This document shows positions 27,740-36,551 of a stretch of DNA of 64,000 nt, one piece after another. This DNA is from Nitrospira sp. (GTDB lineage Bacteria > Nitrospirota > Thermodesulfovibrionia > Thermodesulfovibrionales > Dissulfurispiraceae), in contig NSJL01000002.1 in assembly GCA_002634385.1 (NCBI GenBank), positions 62,001-126,000 on the forward strand. Direction: 5' to 3'. The position numbers and the translations under genes are program-made. The notes under the pieces were generated by a model. That model had not been told where the DNA came from, made no database searches, and worked only from the letters and a program-made list of their open reading frames with translations. Positions within the stretch are counted from its first letter, which is position 1; the number at the start of each line of letters is the position of its first letter.

Positions 27740-27774
27740 GCAGCGCTCCTTCGTGGAAAAATGAGTTGGTATAG

Positions 27775-27802
27775 AATATAAGATATGGGAGAAAGGATTC
27801 AA
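27775..27802 (-). promoter_or_regulatory. Candidate sigma-70 promoter of the HEAT-cheR-cheY-cheA operon
   Basis: Minus strand: TTGAAT, 16 bases, TATATT. It sits about 35 bp before the GTG start of the HEAT-repeat gene, in the 144-bp gap after fliA. No sigma-28 or sigma-54 pattern was seen in that gap. Confidence 0.45.
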
Positions 27803-27883
27803 GGAATTTTACTGCGCCGTCTCTTCCCGCCACAAGGGGAAGCGCTCTCCGGGAAAGCACATCGCATTTTTTCTCCCGCTGCC

Positions 27884-28606
27884 CTATTCCCGGAACTGCT
27901 CCATCCTGCCCTTCAGCTTCATCAGGGCCTTGCCGTGCAACTGGCAGACCCGCGATTCGCTGATATCCAGAACCTTGCCGATCTCCTTCATCGTCAACTC
28001 CTCGTAGTAGTAGAGGGTGACCACAAGCCTCTCTTTCTCCGGGAGCTCGTCGATGGCTTTGCCGAGGAGGGCTTTCAGTTCCTTCAGGTTCAGTTCATCG
28101 AAGAGGTCCCTTGCCTCCTCGTTCGCGATGCACTCCAGGATATCCAGGGACTCCCCTTCGTTGTTCACCCCCAGGTCCTCCAGGCTCACCATATTCATGG
28201 TGGTTGCGGTGGACAGGATTTTATAAAGGTCGTCAAGGCTTATGTTCAGTCTCGCCGCCGCTTCCTCGTCCGTGGCGCTCCGGTTGTTTTCCTTCTCAAT
28301 CTCCCGGTAGACGGCCCGCACTTCCTCCAGTCTCTTCCGGACGTCCTTCGACGCCCACTGCATGGAACGCACCTCATCGATAATGGCTCCCTTGATCCTG
28401 AAGTCCGCAAAAGTGCTGAGGCTGATATCCAGGGAGGGATTATATCTCTCCATCGCCTCAAGGAGTCCCACCACCCCCGCCGACACTAGGTCCTCGATAC
28501 CCAGCTCGGGAGGGAGGCAGAAAGCGTACCGGGAGGCATAATATTTCACCCGGGGCAAAAACTGCTCAACGGTCTTTTCTTTCTGATATGCGTTTACTTT
28601 TCCCAT
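27884..28606 (-). CDS. fliA: RNA polymerase sigma-28 factor FliA
   Basis: 240 residues. FliA directs late flagellar and chemotaxis transcription and is held by FlgM. Region 2: LGIEDLVSAGVVGLLEAMER, NPSLDISLSTFADFRIKGAI and DEVRSMQWASKDVRKR. Region 4: LPEKERLVVTLYYYEELTMK with the helix-turn-helix KEIGKVLDISESRVCQLHGK. FliA usually follows flhG directly; here about 500 bp holding a dispersed repeat lie in between. A sigma-28 type promoter before flgM is the one visible local target. Confidence 0.96.
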   Translation of the reverse strand: MGKVNAYQKEKTVEQFLPRVKYYASRYAFCLPPELGIEDLVSAGVVGLLEAMERYNPSLDISLSTFADFRIKGAIIDEVRSMQWASKDVRKRLEEVRAVYREIEKENNRSATDEEAAARLNISLDDLYKILSTATTMNMVSLEDLGVNNEGESLDILECIANEEARDLFDELNLKELKALLGKAIDELPEKERLVVTLYYYEELTMKEIGKVLDISESRVCQLHGKALMKLKGRMEQFRE

Positions 28607-29102
28607 AATCTTTCAGTGATTGAAACAGCCACCCCAGCAATTGTCTGAACAGGTATCCTTGGGTATGGGGCTACGGGGAAAACTTTTTCTTTGCGAGTGA
28701 ATTCCTCCGTGCTGAAGGGGATTCCTTGTGTGTGGGGACCTCTGAGGGGAACACCTTTCCGCTCATTCTCGCCCGGCATCCCGCCGGTCTGCGAGGCTAC
28801 GACAGCCCGCTCCACCCTCCCTGGTTTCGCCTGGGCTGGCGAAGCCGCTTCCAAGGCATTCCCCCCAGGGTCCCCCTGATGCATGCCTGTTTCAGAATCC
28901 GTCACCCCGGCGAAAGCCGGGGTCCAGAGTCTTTGAAAAGGACTGGATTCCGGATCAAGTCCGGAATGACAAAAGAAGAGAGAGCAGGGACTCTTCGACT
29001 CCCCGACACAGGAAACGCAAAAATCTCTCGTGACAGTAATGACTTTTTGTTGATCCCCCCTATGAACAATTTCTGTCATTTTCTTTAATAGTCCCGGCGA
29101 CA
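28607..29102. repeat. flhG-fliA gap filled by dispersed repeat, copy 2 (about 28657-29011)
   Basis: Gene-free interval of 496 bp. The start of the repeat (CCTTGGGTATGGGGC, then TTTCTTTGCGAGTGAATTCC), the block CTGTTTCAGAATCCGTCACC with CGGCGAAAGCCGGGGTCCAG, and the end CGACTCCCCGACACAG match copy 1 near 13.2-13.8 kb. It also holds hairpins CCCCGGCGAAAGCCGGGG and TTCCGGATCAAGTCCGGAA. Frames that stay open here are translated repeat, not genes. Confidence 0.65.
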
Positions 29103-29912
29103 TTACCGCATCCGGAGCGCTTTCCGCAGGAAGAACTGGATATTTCCCTTCATCTCGGTGAGGGGACTCTCGAGCATCTTCTTGCCGATTCCTGCCAGTT
29201 TCTTGGAGAAGGCACTGTTGGGGTACATGGCGATGAAGCCCTTCTGTGCAATAATGGCGTCTTTCACATGCTGGTCCATGGGCAGGTATCCGAGGTAGTC
29301 CACCGAGAGCTTGAGAAATTTGTCGGCAACGATCGCCAGCTTGCGAAACGTATCGAAGGCCTCCTTCTCGGAACGGGCCGTGTTGACGAGAATACGGAAA
29401 TGCTTCTCGCCGAAATCCCTCGACAGGACCTTGATGAGGGCATAGGCGTCCGCTATGGAGGTGGGCTCCGGTGTTACCACCACCACCGTCTCCTGGGCGG
29501 CACTGCAGAAGAAGAGCACATTATCGGAGATGCCCGCCCCGGTATCGATCAGGAAGATATCGAAGGGCACATCGAAATTGTCCAATTCCTCCAGCAGCTT
29601 GAGCCGCTGGGACTCTGTCAGTCCCGTCAGCTCCCTGACACCGGAGCTTGCAGGGAAGATCATGATACCCAGGGGCCCCGTCGCGATAATGTCCTTCATT
29701 CTCTTCTCCCCCATCAGCACATGTTTGAGATTGAACCGCGGGGCAATACCGAACAGCACATCTATGTTGCTCAGTCCGAGATCGGCATCGAGCACCAGAA
29801 CCTTCTTGTTGAGGCTCGCGTAAAACAGGGCCAGGTTTGCCACAAAATTCGTTTTTCCAACGCCGCCTTTGCCGCTGGAAACTGCGATGATACGCGGGTT
29901 CGTCATGTTCAT
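29103..29912 (-). CDS. flhG: Flagellar number regulator FlhG (MinD-like ATPase)
   Basis: 269 residues. The MinD/ParA-family ATPase works with FlhF to set flagellar number and place. Deviant Walker A in IAVSSGKGGVGKTNFVANLA at residues 9-28, LDADLGLSNIDVLFG with the switch aspartates, and FLIDTGAGISDNVLFF (Walker B). The C-terminus has the amphipathic FFLRKAL segment expected to bind membrane. The start has GGAGGTATCTAA before ATG. It follows flhF with no gap. Confidence 0.94.
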   Translation of the reverse strand: MNMTNPRIIAVSSGKGGVGKTNFVANLALFYASLNKKVLVLDADLGLSNIDVLFGIAPRFNLKHVLMGEKRMKDIIATGPLGIMIFPASSGVRELTGLTESQRLKLLEELDNFDVPFDIFLIDTGAGISDNVLFFCSAAQETVVVVTPEPTSIADAYALIKVLSRDFGEKHFRILVNTARSEKEAFDTFRKLAIVADKFLKLSVDYLGYLPMDQHVKDAIIAQKGFIAMYPNSAFSKKLAGIGKKMLESPLTEMKGNIQFFLRKALRMR

Positions 29913-30941
29913 TTAGATACCTCCAATAATCAGACCGGCAAGGAATTCCGAAGTGGGGATTCGTATGTCGTCAGGGACTCCCGGTCCCGTGGTAACAAAA
30001 GAGAGGGGGCGGCTCGTCAGCAGGGAGAGATTGTACAGCGTCCCGAACTGCGTCGCCATGTCGAGCTTGGTGTATCCTATGGAGTCAATCATCTCGCTGT
30101 TGCAGCTCTGCCATGCCCTCAGGGCCGGCTGCACGCTCATGGTCGCGTCGATCAGAAAACACTTCTTTACCGGGAACCCTGAAACGAAAATATCCCGTAT
30201 ATCACGCAGTATCCCGTTATAATCGTATCCGGGGGTATCGATGAGGAGGGGCCCCTTCTGTATCTCCTTGTAGACGATCTTGGGGAGATCGCTGATCTTC
30301 TTCACTACCCGCAGAGGACACCGCAACTGCTTCGAAAGCTCCTTCATGTGGGCGACGGAACCTATCCTGTCGGCGTCCAGGGAGATAAGGTTGACCTGCT
30401 TCCTCTTCGCCGCAAACAGATGCGCTATCTTCGAAATGGTGGTGGTCTTCCCCACCCCGGGGGGGCCGAAGAAGATAACCCCCCGTTCCTCCACGGGGGC
30501 GAGCCCCTGTATTTTCACGTCCTGCTTGATCACATTCTTCAGACTGTCCAGTGTCTCCTGTGACCGTTCCAGGAGGATGATGGCAAACTGGGAATCGACA
30601 CCCTGCCGCATGAGGAGATTGAAAAGCCCCTTTTTGTCCTTTCCCACCCGGAGGGTCGGGACAATGGGCCGCAATGTCTCCTTGAGGAAACCCAATTCGT
30701 CCCGGAGGCTCCGGATCTCCCGCACGATATCCTCCACCCCGAGGGCAACGCTCTTCTCGGGTGGAGCGGCAATGGTATCGTCCACCGCCGCGGTGACCTC
30801 CACGGCATCCTTGTTGATGATCCCGAAGGGCCCGGTTTTCACCGACTTGCTCGAAAGGATGATGGCATCGGGCCCCAGCTCTTTCTTGACCAGCTCAAGG
30901 GCCTCTTTGAAGCTCTTCCCGACATATTTTTTAATCTTCAT
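29913..30941 (-). CDS. flhF: Flagellar placement GTPase FlhF
   Basis: 342 residues. SRP-type GTPase that recruits the first flagellar components to the pole. N-terminal B region KIKKYVGKSFKEALELVKKE with LGPDAIILSSKSVKTG, then the NG domain: P-loop FFGPPGVGKTTTISKIAHLF, LISLDADRIGSVAHMKELSK and the G3 region LLIDTPGYDYNG. The C-terminal G4/G5 area includes IDSIGYTKLDMATQFGTL. It is between flhA and flhG, the usual order in polar flagellates. This suggests polar flagellation (inference). Confidence 0.95.
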   Translation of the reverse strand: MKIKKYVGKSFKEALELVKKELGPDAIILSSKSVKTGPFGIINKDAVEVTAAVDDTIAAPPEKSVALGVEDIVREIRSLRDELGFLKETLRPIVPTLRVGKDKKGLFNLLMRQGVDSQFAIILLERSQETLDSLKNVIKQDVKIQGLAPVEERGVIFFGPPGVGKTTTISKIAHLFAAKRKQVNLISLDADRIGSVAHMKELSKQLRCPLRVVKKISDLPKIVYKEIQKGPLLIDTPGYDYNGILRDIRDIFVSGFPVKKCFLIDATMSVQPALRAWQSCNSEMIDSIGYTKLDMATQFGTLYNLSLLTSRPLSFVTTGPGVPDDIRIPTSEFLAGLIIGGI

Positions 30942-30962
30942 GCAGCACTCCTCCTCCTGCCC

Positions 30963-33005
30963 TTACTCACTCTTCACCGACCCGATGGAATACACCTTCG
31001 TGTTGGGAACGATCTCCCCGTGGGAGACCACCATAATGCCGCCCGAAACCCTTTCCGCCAGCTTCCGCACGAACCGCCTGACAGCGGTGGAACAGAGGAG
31101 CACGGGCTGGAATCCCTTGACCACCCCCGCCTCATAGCTCTTCCTGATACCTTCGGTAATCTTCTCCATCATGGCGGGATCGAGGGAGAGATAAGAGCCC
31201 TGCTGGGTGGCCTGCACTGATTCGATGATCGACCGCTCCACCCGGGGATCGAGCAGGATTACGGAAATGGATCCGTCCGCGTTCTGCAGTTGCTTTGTTA
31301 TGCTCCGGGCAAGGGCCTGCCGGACATACTCCGTAAGGACCTCCGCATCCTTCGTTACCGTTCCGTAGTCAGACAGTGTTTCGAGGATAGTCTGGATATC
31401 CCGGATGGAGACCCTCTCCCGAAGAAGGTTCTGAAGCACTTTCTGCACAACCCCCAGGCTCATCACCCCGGGGATCAGATCGTCCACCACCTTGGGATGG
31501 GTCCTGGAGACGTTATCGAGCAGCTTCTGGGCATCCTGCTTCCCGAGGAGCTCATGGGCATGGTTCTTTATGATCTCCGTAAGGTGGGTCGTGATCACCG
31601 ACGGGACATCCACCACCGTATATCCGGCGAGCTGCGCCCTCTCCATATCCCTTTCATCGATCCATAGTGCGGGGAGTCCGAAGGCCGGGTCTTTCGCCGG
31701 AATCCCTTCGATCTTCTCCCGTTCGGTTCCGGGGGAGATGGCCAGGTATTTGTTGAGAAGCACTTCGGCGGACGCCACCTCGACCCCCTTGATAAGGAGG
31801 GAGTACCCCATCGGCTTCAGAGAGAGGTTATCCTTGATATGTACCGGAGGGACGATGAAGCCCATATCCGTTGCCATCTGCTTCCGTATGGATTTAATCC
31901 TTGCCAGAAGAGTCCCTCCCTCTTCCACGAGGGGAATGAGCCCGTACCCGATCTCGAGGGAGAGGGGATCGATGGGGAGCAGCGACTCGAGGCTCTCGGG
32001 CGCCTTCACTTCCTCTTCCGTTGCAGGCGCCTCCTCCTCCGCCCGGACCGCCTTGCCCAGGAAGTAGGCCCCTGCCCCGGTGGCGAGGGAGAGGGTCAGG
32101 AAAGGGAGATGGGGGAGCCCCGGTATCAGGCCGAAAAAGGCGAGAACGCCGGAAGCCGTACCCAGGGCCTTCGGGTTCATCAGGAGCTGCTTCGTCATCT
32201 CCGCGCCCAGGTTCGCTTCCGATGCCGCCCTCGTCACGATAAGACCCGCCGCGGTGGAAACGATGAGGGCCGGTATCTGTGTCACCAGGCCGTCACCCAC
32301 CGTAAGGATCGTGTACGTTTTCGCCGCATCCGCCAGGGGCATCCCTTTCTGCAGGACGCCGATGAGGAATCCGCCGATGATATTGATGACCATGATGATG
32401 ATGCCCGCAATGGCATCGCCCCGTACGAACTTGCTCGCACCGTCCATGGAGCCGTAAAAATCGGCCTCCCTGCTGATATCCAGACGCCGCCGCCGCGCCT
32501 CCCCCTCGTCGATAAGCCCTGCATTGAGGTCTGCGTCGATGCTCATCTGCTTGCCGGGCATGGCGTCGAGGGTGAACCGCGCCGCCACTTCCGCAATCCT
32601 TCCGGAGCCCTTGGTGATAACGGTAAAGTTGATGAGAACCAGGATCATGAAAATAACGAACCCGATGACGAAGTTTCCCCCCAGGACGAATTCGCCGAAG
32701 GATTTGATAACCTTCCCCGCAGCCTCCACCCCCTGGTCGCCATACATGAGGATGAGCCGCGTGGAGGCGATATTCAGGGAGAGACGCATAAGGGTTGCCA
32801 CCAGCAGGATGGAGGGAAACACGGAAAAGTCCAGAGGCCGCCTGATATAGGACGAGACAAGCAGCACCACGAGGGACAGGGTGATGCTGAAGGAGAGGGA
32901 CAGGTCGAGAAGCAGGGGCGGAAGGGGGATGATCATAAAGACGAGGATCACCACGATACCCATCGCCAGCAGAAGATCGCTGCGCTTCAAAAGAGTTTCG
33001 AGCAT
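30963..33005 (-). CDS. flhA: Flagellar export gate protein FlhA
   Basis: 680 residues. Seven or eight membrane helices in the first 310 residues (LLLAMGIVVILVFMIIPLPP, LSFSITLSLVVLLVSSYI) with the FHIPEP-type loop RFTLDAMPGKQMSIDADLNA and LIDEGEARRRRLDI. The cytosolic domain (residues about 330-680) forms the nonameric ring that receives chaperone-substrate complexes. FlhA uses the proton motive force for export. It is placed between flhB and flhF. Confidence 0.97.
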   Translation of the reverse strand: MLETLLKRSDLLLAMGIVVILVFMIIPLPPLLLDLSLSFSITLSLVVLLVSSYIRRPLDFSVFPSILLVATLMRLSLNIASTRLILMYGDQGVEAAGKVIKSFGEFVLGGNFVIGFVIFMILVLINFTVITKGSGRIAEVAARFTLDAMPGKQMSIDADLNAGLIDEGEARRRRLDISREADFYGSMDGASKFVRGDAIAGIIIMVINIIGGFLIGVLQKGMPLADAAKTYTILTVGDGLVTQIPALIVSTAAGLIVTRAASEANLGAEMTKQLLMNPKALGTASGVLAFFGLIPGLPHLPFLTLSLATGAGAYFLGKAVRAEEEAPATEEEVKAPESLESLLPIDPLSLEIGYGLIPLVEEGGTLLARIKSIRKQMATDMGFIVPPVHIKDNLSLKPMGYSLLIKGVEVASAEVLLNKYLAISPGTEREKIEGIPAKDPAFGLPALWIDERDMERAQLAGYTVVDVPSVITTHLTEIIKNHAHELLGKQDAQKLLDNVSRTHPKVVDDLIPGVMSLGVVQKVLQNLLRERVSIRDIQTILETLSDYGTVTKDAEVLTEYVRQALARSITKQLQNADGSISVILLDPRVERSIIESVQATQQGSYLSLDPAMMEKITEGIRKSYEAGVVKGFQPVLLCSTAVRRFVRKLAERVSGGIMVVSHGEIVPNTKVYSIGSVKSE

Positions 33006-33007
33006 TC

Positions 33008-34072
33008 CTATCTCCCCACTTCTCTGCCCTTCAGCTTGTACACGTTGGCGAGGATCGTCGCCAGCGCCCGGTACAGGGTCCCGGGGATTTCCTGTCCTAT
33101 ATTCAGTTTGAACAATGTCCGTGCAAGGGGCTTGTCCTCGTAGACGGGAACCCCGTGCTTCCGCGCCAGCTGTTTGATGCTCTCGGCAATCAGATTGGCG
33201 CCCTTCGCCACCACCGTCGGGGCTCCCATCTTTACGGCGTCATACTTCAGGGCAACGGCATAATGGGTGGGGTTGGTGATGACCACATCCGCTTTGGGCA
33301 CCTCCTGCATCATCCTTTTCCTCGCCATTTCCCTCTGCAGGCTCCGTATTCTCGCCTTGACCTGCGGGTCGCCGTCCGTTTCCTTGTGCTCTTCCTTCAC
33401 CTCCTGCTTGGTCATCCTCAGGTTGCGCTCGTACTGCCATCTCTGGTAGCCGTAGTCGGCCGCCGCAAACACGGTGAGAATAATGGCGGAAATAAGGAAG
33501 AGCCTCCGTATCTGTTCAAAGGAGAAACCCATGATTCCCTGTATATCCATATCGATGAGGAGGGGGATCGTTATCAGCTCACTCCTGATGATAAGGTAGA
33601 GAAGCGTCCCGAGGACAACGATCTTCAGGATCCCTTTTATTGTCTCGAAGAGGTTGTTCAGGCTGAAGAATCTCCCCAGTCCCTTGAGGGGGTTCAGCTT
33701 GGAAAGGTCGGGGCTCAGGGGAGCCGCGGTGATCAGGAAGCCCGTCTGCAGGAAATGGACGGCGGCGACCGCCAGGAGGATAAGAGCGAGGACAGGCGCC
33801 ATCATAAGGCCGATCTGCGCCGCATCCTCCCTGAAAACGTGCAGGAGAGTCGTCTCGTTCACCGGGAGCTGGAACCCTCTTTTCAGAGCGCCTTTCATGT
33901 AACTCACAAGTGTTGCAAGAAAGACGCCGCTGAAAGAAAAATAAAGGAAGAGCACCCAGAGGGGCATGAGCCCGGTAAGATCCCGGCTCCGGGGTACGTT
34001 ACCTTCCTGCCGCGCCTTTTTCCGTTTTCGGCCGGTCGCTTGCTCTGTTCGTTCGTCCTGGTTTTCGGCCAT
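33008..34072 (-). CDS. flhB: Flagellar export switch protein FlhB
   Basis: 354 residues. Controls the switch from rod/hook to filament substrates by autocleavage between Asn and Pro of NPTH, seen here at residues 267-270 (VVITNPTHYAVALKYD). N-terminus ERTEQATGRKRKKARQEGNV with SRDLTG, four membrane helices between residues 33 and 205, then the cytosolic cleavage domain ending in KQLARKHGVPVYEDKPLART. It is 3 bp from flhA and fliR. Confidence 0.97.
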   Translation of the reverse strand: MAENQDERTEQATGRKRKKARQEGNVPRSRDLTGLMPLWVLFLYFSFSGVFLATLVSYMKGALKRGFQLPVNETTLLHVFREDAAQIGLMMAPVLALILLAVAAVHFLQTGFLITAAPLSPDLSKLNPLKGLGRFFSLNNLFETIKGILKIVVLGTLLYLIIRSELITIPLLIDMDIQGIMGFSFEQIRRLFLISAIILTVFAAADYGYQRWQYERNLRMTKQEVKEEHKETDGDPQVKARIRSLQREMARKRMMQEVPKADVVITNPTHYAVALKYDAVKMGAPTVVAKGANLIAESIKQLARKHGVPVYEDKPLARTLFKLNIGQEIPGTLYRALATILANVYKLKGREVGR

Positions 34073-34075
34073 CTA

Positions 34076-34813
34076 TCACCTGACAAAGAGCAGCATCGCG
34101 TCCTTCACATGGGAAAAGGACTTCACTATTACGAGGAAAGTGAGGGGTAGCGACACCACCAGAATAAGAATACCCACCACAATATGGAGGGGGACACTCA
34201 CGAAGTAGAGATTCGCCTGGGGAAGCACCCGCGAGAGGAACCCCACCGCGATATTCACCAGAAGCAGCACCAGCATGACCGGGGCGGCCATCTTGAAGGC
34301 GAGGGGGAAGAGCAGCCCGTTCAGCTTCAGGATCGAGCCGGCCATCCCGTTATAGTTGATGACGGAGATTTCAAAACTGCGGGCAATCCCTTCGATGAAG
34401 TAGAAGTGGACATCGAAGATGAAGAAGAGGCTCATGGCAAGGATGCTGTAAAAAAAGCTCAGGGGTCCGAGCTGCTCCCCGAACAGCGGATTGAAAACCG
34501 CCGCCATGCCGAAACCCATCTGGATGCTCATCCATTGCGCCGCCATCTCGATGGCGGCCAGGATGATCCTCATCGAGAGCCCCATGGCCGCCCCTACCAG
34601 GAAGGCCTCGAAAACCGCTTTGACCGGGTTGTCGACCCGCACCGTCACCACCGGAAGCAGGAGAAGGGTCAGGGCAATGGCAAGGCCCGCCCTCGCCATG
34701 AGGGGGATACCCCTCGCCCCGATAAAAGGGATGAACGAGAGCATCACCGCAACCCTGATAAAAATGGGGATGAACCGTTCGGCATATATGTTGACCAGCG
34801 TATACAGCTCCAT
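34076..34813 (-). CDS. fliR: Flagellar export gate protein FliR
   Basis: 245 residues from the ATG at 34813; the frame is open to 34867 but those residues are not FliR-like. Six hydrophobic segments: FIPIFIRVAVMLSFIPFIGA, GLAIALTLLLLPVV, FLVGAAMGLSMRIILAAIEM, GFGMAAVFNPLFG, VMLVLLLVNIAVGFLSRVLP and IVVGILILVVSLPLTFLVIV. Together with FliP and FliQ it forms the helical export gate. It lies between fliQ and flhB. Confidence 0.94.
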   Translation of the reverse strand: MELYTLVNIYAERFIPIFIRVAVMLSFIPFIGARGIPLMARAGLAIALTLLLLPVVTVRVDNPVKAVFEAFLVGAAMGLSMRIILAAIEMAAQWMSIQMGFGMAAVFNPLFGEQLGPLSFFYSILAMSLFFIFDVHFYFIEGIARSFEISVINYNGMAGSILKLNGLLFPLAFKMAAPVMLVLLLVNIAVGFLSRVLPQANLYFVSVPLHIVVGILILVVSLPLTFLVIVKSFSHVKDAMLLFVR

Positions 34814-34863
34814 AAGCTCCACGGAAAAGCAGGAAGCGCGCGCGCATTCCCTGCCGTATGGTT

Positions 34864-35133
34864 TCACCTCACATACAACGGGATATTCTCAAAAAGGTTC
34901 CTCGTAAAACTGACCAGCACTTTGACCATCCAGGGGAGGGCCACAAGAAGCGTAATGAAGACGGCGATTATCTTCGGAATAAAAGACATGGTCATTTCCT
35001 GCAGTTGCGTAACCGCCTGGAAAAGGCTGATGAGCACCCCCACCACAAGACTCACCAGCAGTACGGGACCGCCGACAAGCAGGACGGTCTCGAAGGTCTG
35101 CCGGGATATCTGGTTGAGCAGTTCGACCGTCAT
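34864..35133 (-). CDS. fliQ: Flagellar export gate protein FliQ
   Basis: 89 residues, the standard size. Start MTVELLNQISRQTFETVLLV; two membrane helices with VVGVLISLFQAVTQLQEMTM between them and FIPKIIAVFITLLVALPW. The start codon overlaps the stop of the fliO-fliP gene (ATGA). Confidence 0.95.
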   Translation of the reverse strand: MTVELLNQISRQTFETVLLVGGPVLLVSLVVGVLISLFQAVTQLQEMTMSFIPKIIAVFITLLVALPWMVKVLVSFTRNLFENIPLYVR

Positions 35134-36203
35134 TTGAAGCCCCCCACCAGCGATCCGATGATCAGTTCCCATCCGTCCACCAGGACGAACAGGAGAAGCT
35201 TGAAAGGCATGGAAACCATTACCGGGGGAAGCATCATCATCCCCAGGGAAAGGAGCACGCTCGAAACGACCATATCGATAACGAGAAAGGGGAGGAAGAT
35301 AAGAAACCCGATTTCAAAGGCCTTCTTGAGCTCGCCGATGGCAAAGGCGGGAACAACGACCCGCAAAGGGAGGTCCATGGGCCGGGCAGGCCTCTCCGCC
35401 TTCGACAATTTCAGGAAGAAAGCCAGCTCTTTCTCTTTTGTCTGTCTCAGCATGAACTCCTTGAGGGGGACGCCCGCCCGCTCTAGGGCGGTCTCCCCGT
35501 TGATCTCCTTCTTTGTGTAGGGGATGTATGCTTCGTTGTATATCCTGTCCGTGACCGGGGCCATGATGAAAAGGGTCACAAAGAGGGAGAGACCGATAAT
35601 CACCTGTGTGGGGGGCACCTGCGGTGTCCCGAGCGCCTGCCGCAGGAAAGACAGGACCACGACGATACGGGTGAAGGAGGTCACCATGACGAGAAGGGAA
35701 GGCAGGATGGAAAGGAGCGTCAGGAACACCAGCAGCTCCATGGGAGTGGAAAGCCCGAATAATCCGCTCCCCCCCGCGGGAGGTGCGGCGGGAGCAGCGA
35801 AGGACAGTGAAGGGTGCATGAGCAGGCCCGATACGAAAACAAGACCGGTCAGCAGGGAGGGCATCTTGCCCCGCAACAGTCTCCTGATCCTCTCGGCGGC
35901 ACCGCTCGCCTCGTCCGTCTCCAGCCCCTTGAAAACAGACTCCTCCCGCAGGGAGTCTTCCACCGCAGCCGGGTCCGGCTTGGAGAGGAGGGAGATGCTC
36001 CCCTCGGTGATGCCCACGACCAGGTATTCGTTCAGAACCTTTATCAGTGCAATCCCTTTCTTGGGTCCGAGGGCCTGGTAATGCACCACCTCGATCATGC
36101 CCTTCCGGGGCAACATCTTCTGCTTGAGCAGCCTCAGGAAAACATAAATCCCCCCAAGGACAATCAGCAGCACCAGCATACCTTTCAACAATTCAAAGCC
36201 CAA
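35130..36203 (-). CDS. Fused FliO-FliP flagellar export protein
   Basis: 357 residues. Residues 1-95 resemble FliO: one membrane helix (LKGMLVLLIVLGGIYVFLRL) and a soluble part with PRKGMIEVVHYQALGPKKGI and ALIKVLNEYLVVGITEGSIS. Residues 106-136 look like an intact FliP signal peptide (RRLLRGKMPSLLTGLVFVSG, ending SLSFA), and 154-357 are FliP (VMVTSFTRIVVVLSFLRQAL, NEAYIPYTKKEI, LPFLVIDMVVSSVLLSLGM). FliO assists FliP ring assembly. The frame is unbroken. An internal ATG at residue 114 with GCGGGGCAAG before it could make FliP alone, or signal peptidase could cut the two apart; neither can be decided here. Confidence 0.9.
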   Translation of the reverse strand: MGFELLKGMLVLLIVLGGIYVFLRLLKQKMLPRKGMIEVVHYQALGPKKGIALIKVLNEYLVVGITEGSISLLSKPDPAAVEDSLREESVFKGLETDEASGAAERIRRLLRGKMPSLLTGLVFVSGLLMHPSLSFAAPAAPPAGGSGLFGLSTPMELLVFLTLLSILPSLLVMVTSFTRIVVVLSFLRQALGTPQVPPTQVIIGLSLFVTLFIMAPVTDRIYNEAYIPYTKKEINGETALERAGVPLKEFMLRQTKEKELAFFLKLSKAERPARPMDLPLRVVVPAFAIGELKKAFEIGFLIFLPFLVIDMVVSSVLLSLGMMMLPPVMVSMPFKLLLFVLVDGWELIIGSLVGGFK

Positions 36204-36221
36204 ACTGCCCCCTCCGTCAAC

Positions 36222-36551
36222 TTATTTCAATTGCCGCACCCGCTCCGTCGGGCTGATGATGTCAGTGAGCCTGATTCCGAACTTCTCATTGACCACGACG
36301 ACCTCTCCCCTTCCGATGAGCTTCTGGTTCACGTACACTTCCATGGGCTCTCCCGCCAGTTTGTCGAGGGCGATCACCGACCCCTGGCCGAGCTGCAGGA
36401 GCTCCTGCACCAGGATTCTCGTGCTCCCGATCACCACCGTCATCTCCAGGGGAACATCGAGGATAAAGTTAATATCCCTCTGGACAGGCTGCGCCGCCTG
36501 CGTATCTCCGCCGAACTCCTGCATATCCACTCCATTCACCTCTTCCGCCAT
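36222..36551 (-). CDS. fliN: Flagellar motor switch protein FliN
   Basis: 109 residues. C-ring protein of the SpoA family. Core FILDVPLEMTVVIGSTRILV, ELLQLGQGSVIALDKLAGEP, VNQKLIGRGEVVVVNEKFGI and RLTDIISPTERV. The short N-terminus has no CheC or other fused domain. Its start overlaps the fliM stop by 1 bp (TAATG). Confidence 0.97.
   Translation of the reverse strand: MAEEVNGVDMQEFGGDTQAAQPVQRDINFILDVPLEMTVVIGSTRILVQELLQLGQGSVIALDKLAGEPMEVYVNQKLIGRGEVVVVNEKFGIRLTDIISPTERVRQLK

Noticed and set aside
28594..29103. 169-residue open frame between flhG and fliA
   Set aside because: It is translated repeat sequence and overlaps both neighbours' ends.
35850..35920. FliO-FliP fusion as a sequencing error
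   Set aside because: The frame is open and the linker is continuous without a homopolymer run; kept as a real fusion pending resequencing.
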